From: Rhinopithecus roxellana
Lineage: Eukaryota; Chordata; Mammalia; Primates; Cercopithecidae
Reading direction: 5' to 3'
Length of the DNA: 64,000 bases
Assembly (NCBI RefSeq): GCF_007565055.1
Contig: NC_044554.1
Coordinates: 142,785,463 to 142,849,462, forward strand
The notes beneath the pieces were generated by a model that saw only the letters and a list, made by a program, of their open reading frames with translations, did not search any database and was not told where the DNA came from. This document shows, in pieces, positions 48,475 through 59,240 of this stretch; position 1 is the first letter of the stretch; each line of letters starts with the position of its first letter. The position numbers were made by a program, and so were the translations under genes.

Positions 48475-49005
48475 ATTTATGTTTTAAAAGATTTATTTAT
48501 TTTAAAAAAATTTAAAATAATTTTTATGGATACAGAAGAGTTGTATGTATTTATGGGGGGTACATGTGTTATTTTGATACAAGCATACAATGTGTAATGA
48601 TCAATCAGAGTAATTGGGATATCCATCAGCTCAAACATTTATCATTTTGTTGTTTTAGGAACATGCCAGTTTCACTCTTCTAGTTATTTTGAAATATACA
48701 ATGTTATTATTAGCTACCCTACTATGCTACAGAACACAAGGTCTTATTCATTCTCTTTAACTGTATTTCTGTACCTATTAACCAGCCCCTCTTTATCCTC
48801 CGCCTCCCCAGTTCCCTTCCCAGATTCTGGTAACCATCATTCTACCCTCTGCTTCTATGAGATGAGCTCTTTTAGCTGTCTCATATGAATGAGAACATAT
48901 GATATTTGTTTGCCTTTCTATGCCTGGCTTATTTTGCTTAATACAGTGTCCTTCAGTTCCATCCATGTTTCTACAAATAACAGGATTTTATTCATCGCTT
49001 GATAG
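48475..49005 (-). mobile_element. L1 3' end, antisense
   Basis: A-rich/T-rich 3' tail complement, then GGTACATGTGTTATTTTGAT near 48560, AACCATCATTCTACCCTCTG near 48830 and CCTTCAGTTCCATCCATGTT near 48950. About 530 bp of 3' UTR and ORF2 end, abutting the 5' end of the previous L1. Confidence 0.88.
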
Positions 49006-52000
49006 TAGGTTTCTCCAAGTCCAAGCTCCTTTAAGTTTATAGATTAAAGACTGTGGAAAACTAAGGTTTCTTGTAAAAATGACAACAAGAAAAAATATAG
49101 TATTTCTTTTAATCTTCAATTTCTTCTTCCTAATATTTTAGGATGACAGATTCCCTGCCATTGTGTATATGTGGTTCAATACCCTGCATCTAGATCTGTG
49201 ATGGTAAATATGCTACGTGAATGCAATCACTCTTCTGTTTCATAACCGCGCAAATGTTACTCCCTGATCACAGCCTCTGTTGGTGTCAGACGTCAGGGAG
49301 GAGCCCTCTGGCTCTGAGCACTGTGTGGATCATCAAGAGACCTGGTGTGCTTAGGCTTGCTTGGCTACTTTGAAGTGTTCATTGGGTTGGAGCTATTTAT
49401 GTTAGCATTTTAAGCATTCTATGATCACCAGAAGATATTTTTGAGGTACAACAATTCTCAAAGTCCCTATTTTAAGATTCTGATTGTTAGGGGGTTAAAT
49501 TATTGAGGAAGAAGATCTGTGAAAAGTATTATAAAGTATTTAACCTATGTAGACTTTGGTGAATATTATTTGACCTGAAATTAAGATGCTCCCTCTATTA
49601 TTCCCAAGATGCTAGTGTGTGTCATGAAGGAAATAAAAATCATAAGGACCTGCACACCACAGTGGTTTCAGTCTTCAATATGTTACTTCAACAATTTCCA
49701 GGAAGCCATAACTACTTACTGTGGGAAATTATAGAACTGGTTAAAGCATTGTCACAAAATGTGTGATGTAACATACACCCTACCCTGCAGGCACAAAATG
49801 GTCCAGAACCTGTTCCGCAACACTAGAACCTTAGTATCTTCATGAATACAAAGTGTTTAGATGAGCTGTCAGTGCTGATTGTGAAGCCAGGAGAGATGCT
49901 TACCCCAGGGTTTATTGAAAGTGATGTGGAATGCATAGTTGTTTATTGTGGTCTAGATGTGGAATGTGCTGGCAGATGCAAAGGTTTTCTACTATTTGCA
50001 TGAGGACAGTGAGACACAGAACTTTCACAACAAGTCAGGCAAAGCAAATTTATTATTCACTGATAGACAGCAAAAACATAGTCTAGGATCCATGGTGAGC
50101 TGGTCCCCCAGGGCTCAGGAAAGCTCTCCAGTGTGAATAGTCTTGTCTGTGCATGTCCCATATTGTACTGCAGTCAAGGGACCCCCAAAGCACATCATCT
50201 TGTATTTTGCACCTTGGGTATCACTTGCTCCCTGGGCTCAAGTGTTGCAGAATATCTTCTTCTAGAGGTTCATAGCTCTGGCTATTCTAGCCTGTTTCTT
50301 TTTTTCTTATGGTAATGCACTCTGAACAAATTCTACAGTTCTGAGAACTACAAGTTGCAGAGGGGAGAGCTGAGTCGAAAAAGGCCACCTGAGGACCTGC
50401 CCTCCTACAGCAGGGACATTTGTATCCAAAGATTGCTCCCTATAGGGGAGCAGCAACTTGGGAGAAAAGACCTAATACTTAAGGGCCAAGGAAGGAGTTG
50501 CAAGTGATCACCCAGCATGGAGAAGCATCTGCCCGAGCCAAGGGAAGTTTACGAGAGAAATCCCCAGTGTGCATCTCTGTGAAGAACACACAGTGGTATT
50601 TCTACAAGAGTGAGTCATCCTTACTTCTGCCAGACCCAGAGAGTTGCAAGCTGTCTTTGGTACCATTTCAGGTAAGATATTTCTTATCCAGTTTCAATGC
50701 TTTGCTCTTTCTCATTCTGTACCCCACCCTTCACTCCATTCAGGAGGAAGAAGAAACCAGCTAGGAAACAGGGAAGGAGATAGGAGGGAGAAAAGTACAA
50801 GTGGGAGAAATACAAAATAATCCATCTGTGCCTCTTTCTCCTATTGTAGGTTTAGCCTGAAGCCAGCCTGAGCCAAGAAAAGGGAGAAGGTTTTGCTGTT
50901 TAATCAAAGTAGGAGTTTTGATTTATATTTTGTACTGAAAGTTTTATTTTTTGAAATTAGTCTGTTGGCCACTTCCAATGTATGTAGGACTGTGTTACCT
51001 AAGAACGAGCAGAAAAAGCATGGGACATGCTCTTTATCCGGGGGCCAAGAAAGATTACTCCCACTGGATATATTTTAAAAGGCATCAGGAGGCAAAAAAT
51101 AAAGCTGTGTTTTGCATACAACATGAGTTATGCTTAGTCAACACACCAGAAATAGTATCAAAGGGAAGAACACTGATGGGCCGTGGTGCTAGGAGTTGGG
51201 CAGAGGGCAGCGCAGTGTGAAGAATGAATAAATTGGAAGCGATGCTTTTGTATGTTGGGGCCTCTTGGGGTTGCTTTTGTCCTAATGTTCCCTCCCATGT
51301 GACTTGTGGGATCTGCCATGCTTAGGAGCTTAGGAAGGCCTCTCTGCCCCAGGGATGCCTGAGAGAGCTAGCTCTAAGCTTGGGTCTGTCCTGATTTGTT
51401 GTTGAAAAGGTGAAATGACAAGGGCTAATGTTCAGATGTGGCTTCCAGTAGAGGGACTCTGGTTTTTGTATTATGCCGGAGAAACAACATGGTCTAGTCC
51501 AGTCCATGAGGGTTGATCCTAAGTGCCCGGGAATAACATCTTATTGAATTTATTAAAGCCACCGTCATGTGCTTGAAGTGTTCCTTCTTCTCCTGAGGAT
51601 GATGGCATCAAATGACTGAATGAGAAAATGGAGCAATGGGTTCTGACCAGTCCTCAGTTTATCTTTACTTGTGAGATGGCTAACTATATATATATATATA
51701 TACATATTTTTTTTTTTACAGAGAAGAAAAAACTCTCATATAGTGTTCAATTTGTTAAAAACAGATAATCTTTATAGATCCTTACGTAGGATATGCCTGT
51801 CAGAAAGATTTAGAATACTTATCCTGTGCTCTACTTCCTTTTTCTTCAACTTTTGCATTATTATCAAACTGTTTACTCAGAATAGTGTCATAACAGAAAA
51901 TGACTATCTGATCGTGGAAAGGTCAAATTTCAAGTATGCAAATAACCTATTTCTTTCTCTCTTCTTTGCTGCTGGAGTTTAGCTTCCTTTTGTTTCACAC

Positions 52001-52340
52001 AGTAAATGGAGTTGGTGTGATTTCTGTGTTTCAGGGTGCCTTTCATTCTGAATGTTGTGCAGTCTTTGTCCTACACAGTTTGACTCAGTGGAGTATCACC
52101 TTTCACTCTTAACTTTTCCCAAACAGAAATAAGGTCAAACTTGTTTTAAGCTTTGACTGAATTCTGAATACAACTGGCGCTTAGGAGTTAAATGAACTTA
52201 GCTGTCTAAATGGTTTGAATGAGGGCCACCTGTATGATCAGTGGTTTCAGGTTATCCGCCTCAATATTCATCTAGTAAACCTGTCTTTGAATGTCTTTCC
52301 AAAATGCTGGGAATCCTAGGGCACTATGGCACTATGTGTG
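49006..52340. other. 3.3-kb stretch, no gene; possible LTR-like part
   Basis: No exon I can defend. 50480-49925 read on the minus strand has an LTR-like feel (an AATAAA near 50050 followed by a T/G/C-rich tail), but no family is recognised. A (TA)n run lies at 51685-51702 followed by a T-run. Open frames at 50498-50764, 50951-51220 and 51671-51982 (plus) have no recognised domain. Confidence 0.4.
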
Positions 52341-52344
52341 ATGT

Positions 52345-52580
52345 GGGATGACATGGTTGAGGATGTGGGCCTTGGAGGGAGTCAGTTCTCACTGGATCCT
52401 GGTTCTACTCCTTGCAGAGATGTGTGAGTTGGGCAGAGAACATAATTTACCTGTTTTCTCCTTTTTAAAATGAAAATAATAGCCTTTAAATTTATCAAGA
52501 TAAAGGAGAAAGCTGATGTGAGGGTGCAGTAAAGTGCCTACCAATAGAAAATACCCTATCCATGTTAGTTAATAATAACG
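52345..52580 (+). repeat. MIR, sense, near full length
   Basis: Ordered MIR landmarks: GGATCCTGGTTCTACTCCTT near 52394, GATGTGTGAGTTGGGCAGAG near 52419, CTCCTTTTTAAAATGAAAAT near 52459, and a tail near 52520-52575. Diverged but collinear. Confidence 0.75.
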
Positions 52581-53490
52581 AATGTTTTAAAACATTAATA
52601 AATAATGTTTTAAAAGCTGTTTCCATGAGTTAATTGAATTAAATTTCTTAGGATTTCAGAACCTTAAACATACCCAACTAATGCCAAGAATAGTAAAATG
52701 TATTTCAAGCATGAAATGCATTCAAAAAGTGAATTATTCCATATTTCCTATATAATAAAGGGCTTGAAGAAAATGGCCAGGCAGCTTTTAAATTTCAGAG
52801 TTATGTTGGCAGCGCCACCTGCTGTTAAAAATAAAAACACTTCTGGAATATTTTGAGAAGCAAGAAATACAATTATGAGTTCTTTTCTACTTTTTTAAGC
52901 AAAGGTGGACCAATCTGTCATTTTTTGTAATTGAGAAATTTAACTGTATTGAAGAGCTAGGTGGCAAATACCTATAACATTCTTTTGAAGTATCAGTCAC
53001 TGTCTTTAAAGAAATGATTCCCTAATTGTATCATCATTAACTTCTTAATCCACTTAGTGACTAACTCTTATTATCAAAGGATTAGTTTCTTTATTTTAAG
53101 TTATCTTGATCTCACATTAAAACGTTGAAATAAAAGACCCACATCACTCTAAATTTTGCATGGTTTTTATTGCTTAGCCCAGGATCAGTTTAATCAGGAC
53201 ATGACATTGGTTGGCTTTTTACTCCATATTACAAAAGAATCTGTAAGTTTTAGGCCCACATGAAAGAACTTTTGGGTGTGACACTGAGAGATCACAGACA
53301 GGTGTCTGTGTGTTATAAACCCTAGATTGTACCCTTGTTAACAAAGGGATAACTCAAGCCCTGAAGCCACTTGGGGCAAGAGCAGCATTTCGGATATCTA
53401 ACCATAAGTTGAAATGGTTAAATAATAAATTGTCTATCAGTCATGTGGCAAATAGAGGAAGATCTCACATGAAATGCATTTCCCATCATC
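52581..53490. other. Stretch without a recognised gene or repeat
   Basis: AT-rich unique-looking sequence; nothing recognised. Confidence 0.5.
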
Positions 53491-54330
53491 TTTTTTATTG
53501 TGGTAAAATTCACATAGTATAAAAGTCACCATTTTAACCATTAAAAAATGTACAATTCAGTAGCATTTAGTACATCAACATGTTGTACAACCATCACCAC
53601 TCTCTAGTTCCAAAACATTTTCATTACCCCAAAAAGAAACCCTGCACCCGTTAAGCATTTACTCCTCATTTCCCTCTCAACCCCTGGCAGCCACGAATCT
53701 GCGTTGTGTCTTGATGAATTTGCCTATTATGGATATTCCATATAAATCAGATCATGAATTATGTAGCCTTTTGTAACTTCTTTCACAAAGAATAATACTT
53801 TCTAGGTTCATTACTGTTGTAGCATGTATTAGTTCTTCCTTTTTATGGGTAAATAATATTCCATTGTGTGTATATACTAAAATTTGTTCCTTCATCCATC
53901 TACAGATGCTTTAGTTATCTCCATCTTTTGGCTATTGTAAGTAGTGTCACTGTAAACTTTCGTGTACAAGTTTTTGTTTGAATACCTGTTATTTAATTTT
54001 TGTGGGTGTATATGCAGGAGTGAAATTCCTGGGTCACGTGGTAATTCTATGTTTAACTTACTGAGAAACCACCAAACTGTTTTCTGTGGTGGCTGCACTA
54101 TTTTGCATTCCCAGCAGCAGTGTATGAGAGTTTCAGTGTTGTTGCATTTTCCTCAAAGCTCTTTTGAGGATAACCATCCTCGTGGGTATAAAGTGGTCTC
54201 TCCATGTAGCTTTGATTTGCGTTTTCACAGTGACTTTGAGCATCTTTGGTTGAGCTTCTTGGCCATTTGTAGATCTTCTTTGGAGAAATGTCTATTCAAG
54301 TTCTTTGCCCCCGATGATTTTTAAAAATTG
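53491..54330 (-). mobile_element. L1M (MC-ME type) 3' part, antisense
   Basis: TTTTATTGTGGTAAAATTCA near 53493, AATGTACAATTCAGTAGCAT near 53547, ATATTCCATTGTGTGTATAT near 53857 and TTCTTTGGAGAAATGTCTAT near 54276 follow the antisense order of an old L1 3' end and ORF2. About 840 bp. Confidence 0.88.
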
Positions 54331-54393
54331 CATTATAAGGATAAGACTAGAGAGGAGAGAATCGTGGTTAGGCTCTTGAAAGTTGTAAAAAAC

Positions 54394-54695
54394 AGGCTGG
54401 GCATGGTGGCTCATGCCTGTAATCCGAGCATGTTGGGAGGCTGAGGTGGGAGGATCACTTGAGGCCAGGAGTTTGAGACCAGCCTGGCCAACATGGTGAA
54501 ACCCCAACTCTATTAAAAGTGTGAAAAATTAGCTGGGCATGGTGGTGCGTGCCTGTAGTCCCAGCTGCTTTGACAATGAGGCAGGAGAATCGCTTGAACC
54601 CAGGAGGCGGAGGTTGCAGTGAGCTGAGATCATGCCACTCCACTCCAGCCTGAGTGACAGAACACAACTTCTGTCTCAAAAATAAAATAAGATAG
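54394..54695 (+). mobile_element. Alu, full length, with TSD
   Basis: Starts AGGCTGGGCATGGTGGCTCA and ends in an A-rich AAAATAAAATAAGAT tail. Target duplication AGTTGTAAAAAAC (54381-54393) and AGTTGTACAAAAC (54696-54708), one mismatch. Confidence 0.95.
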
Positions 54696-54708
54696 AGTTG
54701 TACAAAAC

Positions 54709-55332
54709 AAAACCTACTCTGGTCATCTGAGGTGGGGAGTGGTTATTATAAGGCTGCATGGGGAAATATGGAAGTACAACCAATCTTAGCAGTAATGCAG
54801 TGCTGTCTCATGAAGAAATGGAATGCACTTTACTATTGTTCAAATGTTCAGCAGTCATTTGAGGGCCCCTGTGCAGGGTTATGGTAGGCACTGGAGCCTT
54901 GGAGAAGTGTGGCGGCCTGCTCTCCAGAAATTGGTGTTCCTTACTCCAGACTCCATCCTATTGGCCCCTTAGCTTTTTTCTCCATTTTCCCTTCCTGTCT
55001 TTTTTGCATTTCCTGTTGTTTTCCTTATAGTTTTATTGCCTTGTCAATGTCTTGCACTCAAAAGTCTCTGGGAGAGAATCTGATTCTTTTAGTTAGTCAC
55101 TGTCCTTCCTGAAGTGTCTTCCAAGGCAGACTTTGTTCCAGGCTTCCTCATAGCCATAGGCCTGTGTGTGTAGCTATAGGGGGCCCAATCAGATGTAGCC
55201 AGGCCGATGGACAGCTTATTCATGAGGAACGGACTGACCACTGTGCTCAAACAGCAGTGGAAAGCAAGGCAGATGTTGAAGGTGTTTCATGGGCTGTCTA
55301 CAGTGATATTTCAAACTTAAATACATTTACAA
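54709..55332. other. Stretch without a recognised gene
   Basis: No feature recognised. Frames at 54909-55112 and 55164-55472 (the latter running into the MLT1 LTR) have no known domain. Confidence 0.5.
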
Positions 55333-55795
55333 GAAAGTTGCTGCTGCAACAAGTGTTTGCCACATACTTAGTGGCTACAAACAATACAGATTTCTTGCCT
55401 CAAAGTTCTGGAGGTAAGAAGCTTGAAATGAGTCTTATAGGGTTAAAATCAGGGTTGGTGGGGGGCATCTGATTCCTTCTGGAGGCTCCAGGGCAGCCTC
55501 TGTTTCTGGCTCTTCCAGCTTCTAGAGGCTGCCGTGTTCCCCAGATTGTGCTTTCATCACCCCAGTCTCTGCCTCCATCGTCACATTGCCTTCCCCTCTG
55601 CCTGACCTTCCTGTATTCCTTTTATAAACACCCTTGTGACTACAGCGCTCCACCTGGGTAATCCAGGACAATCTCCCTATCACCAGATCCTTAACTTATC
55701 CACATCAGCAGAGTCCTTATTGCCATGTAAGGCCACATCCAGTTCTCAGGATTAGGATGTGGACATCTTTGGGGGAGTTATTATTTGGTCTACCA
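55333..55795 (-). mobile_element. MLT1-type LTR (ERVL-MaLR), antisense, solo
   Basis: About 460 bp whose reverse complement follows an MLT1-like LTR. Antisense landmarks in order: CACATACTTAGTGGCTACAA near 55361, CAAAGTTCTGGAGGTAAGAA near 55400, CTCTTCCAGCTTCTAGAGGC near 55510, ATCCTTAACTTATCCACATC near 55686, and GGATTAGGATGTGGACATCT near 55749. No internal retroviral genes flank it, so it is a solo relic. An AATAAA-like signal is too eroded to call. Confidence 0.75.
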
Positions 55796-56660
55796 TAGGG
55801 TCATAGTAAAAAGCAAACAAACAAGCAAACAAACAAAAAACTAAATAGCTTAGGCCACGGGATTTAAGTCTTTAAAGCACTGAGTAGAACAATTCACAGA
55901 AGTGAATGTAATTGAAAGTTTCTGCTGTTTCTTTTAGCATTTTATTTATCAGACTGTGGTTTGCAAACAGTGTTGTTGCCTTAACGTTAGCATTTTGGAA
56001 ATGAGCCATGAAAGGTCGAACACAGAATAAGTATTGCTTGGCAAAATTAATGAAGTGGATTACTCACAGGAATTAAGCAGTTCTAAAAGCAATTAGGCCA
56101 CTCCAGGGGTTCTTTACAGCTTGTGGATTCATTAATATTTAACAAATCATGCTGCAGGAGGCACAGTGGATTCCTCCAGAGCAGCATACAAGTAGAAGGC
56201 CCTCTCTTTTTGAAAGAGCTATGCAGTATTTAGTCTTAGAAGTTACCTTCCATAGAGCGTTCATTTCTTAGGCAATTCATTTCCCACATGATTTTCTGTT
56301 TTCACCAGATAGGGCCAAGTCCCCAGGCTATGAAGAGATGGGGTCAAATTGTACAGTGGCCCAAGGTGTTAGACTGGTTAGACCTTTTCTAGAGCCAAGC
56401 TGTCTTGGAGAAATGGGGTGGGGTGTTACCTCTACAAGGGAGACTAAAACACATCCTTTTTTTTTTTTTTCTGTTTGTTTGAAATATTTGCCTAGGGAGT
56501 AGGCAGGAAATGTCTTTTACATGAAACACTAGTGTTTCTCTAGTGAAGCATTAATTTTTATTTCTGCTTATACGTCACCCCATCCCCACTCCCAGGAAGT
56601 ACAGGACTTCTAACCCAATGTATTTTTTAAAAAAATTATTATTATTTTTTTTTAATTTTT
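55796..56660. other. Stretch without a recognised gene
   Basis: Includes a T-run near 56457-56471 and an A/T low-complexity patch at 56623-56660 leading into a CA repeat. No gene recognised. Confidence 0.5.
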
Positions 56661-56662
56661 AA

Positions 56663-56702
56663 ACACACACACACATGCACACACACACACACACACACAC
56701 AC
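56663..56702 (+). repeat. (CA)n microsatellite
   Basis: Forty bases of CA units with one TG interruption (ACACATGCACACAC) after a T/A-rich run. Likely length-polymorphic. Confidence 0.95.
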
Positions 56703-56786
56703 TTTCTTTTGTGATGGGTCACATTTATTCTCATCACACCTTCACCTACCTAGCCCCAAACCTGTGCATGTAGAACTTTACTTTCC

Positions 56787-57050
56787 TTTGGGAGGTGGAG
56801 GCAGGTGGATCACCTGAGGTCAGGAGTTTGAGATCAGCTTGGCCAACATGGTGAAACCCTATCTCTACTAAAAATACAAAAATTAATTGGGCATGTTGGT
56901 ACGTGCCTGTATTCCCAGCTACTCGGGAGGCTGAGGCAGGGAATTGCTTGAACCAGGGAAGTGGAGGTTGCAGTGAGCCGAGATCACACCACTGCAATCA
57001 AGCCTGGGCAACAGAGGGAGACTCGGTCAACAAAAAAAAAAAAAAAAAAA
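56787..57050 (+). mobile_element. Alu, 5'-truncated, with likely TSD
   Basis: Begins at TTTGGGAGGTGGAGGCAGGT, lacking about the first 38 bp, and ends in A19 at about 57032-57050. The flanks AGAACTTTACTTTCC (56772-56786) and AGAACTTTCCTTTC (from 57050) form a target duplication with one indel. Truncation together with a TSD indicates incomplete reverse transcription at insertion. Confidence 0.92.
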
Positions 57051-57904
57051 GAACTTTCCTTTCTACCTTCTCTAATAGGAGAAGTGGTTGGGGACTTGGT
57101 CAGGTTCCTAATCCCTGTCATGAAACAAATGAGGCTGGCCTCAGCCTGCTAACAGTTTGAGCATGCCTGATTTTAAAATCAGCATTTTAAAATCCTTGCT
57201 TTGGCTATAATCTATTTCTCCCTAAGCAATACAAATTACACTTTGAGAAACTCTCAGCCCATCCCTCATTCCAGCCCAAAGCTGTCCTATCTATATTTTC
57301 ATTGTATACAGTTTGGTAGTAGGGGTCTGTCTCACATCTAAGTTCAAATTTCCATTTCTGGTGAAGAAGTCTTTCAGTTTCTATCTTTGCCACTATCTTT
57401 TTTGAGATCTCAAATATATTCAGTCAGAGTATAAGTTCAAGGCACTGATTTTCTTCACTCTTTCAGTCTCTGTATGATAAACATGGTTTTCAACACCCAG
57501 CCAGAGAGTGAGCTTGAACTCCACTTCATCTTCCCACCCCCTACAATTGAGAAGAGGTCATGGCAGTGCCATGATAGTTGCCAACATTTTGTACTGAAAA
57601 TAGGCCTAGAGGAGCGTCTCCAGTGACCAGCATCCTGGCCATTTAACATAAGTTTCACCGTTACTGTGCTTTGGGATCTAGTCTTCAGCTCTGAAATGTC
57701 AGAAATTTGGTGTTATTCTTAAAGCTGGGCTTGAGGAGACTGATTCACAAACAAAACTCATGAAAGACAAATAGGTAAAACCAGAATACTAGTTTATTAC
57801 TTTACCAAGGAAAACAAATTACTTTCCAGTAAGGCAGGTTAAAGGAATTACCTTTAAAATCAGACCATGGTGCCTCTGAGTATAACAACTTCTCTAGGTA
57901 TTGG
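57051..57904. other. Stretch without a recognised gene
   Basis: No repeat or coding signal recognised. Confidence 0.5.
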
Positions 57905-58025
57905 TTTAGTCAAATGGGAATGAGTATAATGCCTACATTGTGGGGTTGTGTGAAGAATGATTGACAGAATGTAAGCAAGTGGTTTGTTTGGCATAAAGGA
58001 AGTCACTGTTATGATCATTTATATC
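57905..58025 (+). repeat. MIR 3' half, sense
   Basis: GTTTAGTCAAATGGGAATGA, TAATGCCTACATTGTGGGGT and TGTGTGAAGAATGATTGACA match the second half of a sense MIR in order, ending at GGCATAAAGGAAGTCACTGT. Confidence 0.7.
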
Positions 58026-58039
58026 ATTTTACAATATGA

Positions 58040-58130
58040 TATAGAGAGTAATTGATTAACTCCCAGGTAGCAGAATCGAGCTGGAACTGGGTTTTCTGAC
58101 ATGTGTTTCTACAAGAGCTTTGTGATCATG
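58040..58130 (-). repeat. MIR core, antisense
   Basis: AATTGATTAACTCCCAGGTA and GCAGAATCGAGCTGGAACTG resemble the antisense MIR core. It lies next to the sense MIR at 57905, making a head-to-head pair of unrelated insertions. Confidence 0.5.
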
Positions 58131-58480
58131 GATCTCAGCAGTTTGCTTCACACTGAAGGTTCTTTCCATATCCAGGGCTGCCCGAGATTACCCATCACAC
58201 TTTGCCTTCTATGAAAGTGCAAATCTCACCTTCAAAACCGACCATTCAGCAGTTGTGGAGAAGTAGTTCTGGAATTTTTATCTCTCTTAAATCATTTTGC
58301 TACTAGATATAAAATCTTATGATAAATTGCCATTTTATAGGCCAACATATTTTTTCTTAGTTCAATATTTGTGACTAAAACGATGTGTGGTAATTGTCTA
58401 AGTTCACAGATACAGTTTTAGAAATCCCCACCTTTCCCTTCTTTATTGCTTTCCAACTAATCTTACAGACATTTTTTCTT
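58131..58480. other. Stretch without a recognised gene
   Basis: Nothing recognised. Confidence 0.5.
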
Positions 58481-58491
58481 TAAAGTCTGAC

Positions 58492-58961
58492 TTTTTTTTT
58501 TTTTTTTTAAGATGGAGTCTTACTCTGTCACCCAAGCTGGAGTGCAGTGATGTGCACTGCAACCTCTGCCTCCTGGGTTCAGGTGATTCTCCTGCCTCAG
58601 CCTCCCGAATAGCTGGAAATACAGTCACACGCCACCATGCCTGGCTAATTTTTTGTATTTATTTATTTATTTTTTTTGAGATGGAATTTCGCTCTTGTTG
58701 CCCAGGCTGGAGTGCAATGGCATGATCTCGGTTCACTGCAACCTCTGCCTCCCAGGTTCAGGCGATTATCCTACCTCAGCCTCCCAAGTAACTGGGATTA
58801 CAGGCCCCTGCCACCACACCTGGTTAATTTTTTGTATTTTTAGTAGAGACGGTGTTTCACCCTGTTGGCCAGGCTGGCCTTGAACTCCTGGCCTCAGGTG
58901 ATCTGCCTGCCTTGGCCTCCCAAAGTGCTGGCATTACAGGCATGAGCCACCGTGCCCAGCC
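58492..58961 (-). mobile_element. Three-monomer Alu inserted as one unit
   Basis: On the minus strand this reads as a complete Alu (58961 down to about 58668), an A-rich linker with AAATA units (58655-58675), then a second Alu right monomer only (58655-58510) and a terminal A-run. The outer flanks TAAAGTCTGAC (58481-58491) and TAAGGTCTGAC (58962-58972) are a target duplication with one mismatch. No duplication separates the inner parts, so the trimer probably inserted as one transcript, or formed by Alu-Alu recombination inside an existing copy. Confidence 0.88.
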
Positions 58962-59049
58962 TAAGGTCTGACTTTAAAGTCTGACTTCAGCTTTGAGTCT
59001 TGCAGTAGATGACTTAGGATCTTGAAGGTGGCAGTAGAGAATAGTAGGA

Positions 59050-59240
59050 AGAAAGCAAGTGAGGATCCAGGAGATATGGTTCTACTCCTAGCTGCAGCTC
59101 TTCTGGATCTTGGGCACATTGCTTTCTCTCTGTATTGCCAATTTTTTTACTTGTTAATTAGGAAAGATGTTTGCTTTACCCATATGGGAGAAATAAATGA
59201 AACACCACAGTGTGTTGAAAACTGTAAAGTCAATGCAAAT
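59050..59240 (+). repeat. MIR, sense
   Basis: GGAGATATGGTTCTACTCCT, GATCTTGGGCACATTGCTTT and the later GTTGAAAACTGTAAAGTCAA follow MIR order at high divergence. Confidence 0.65.
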
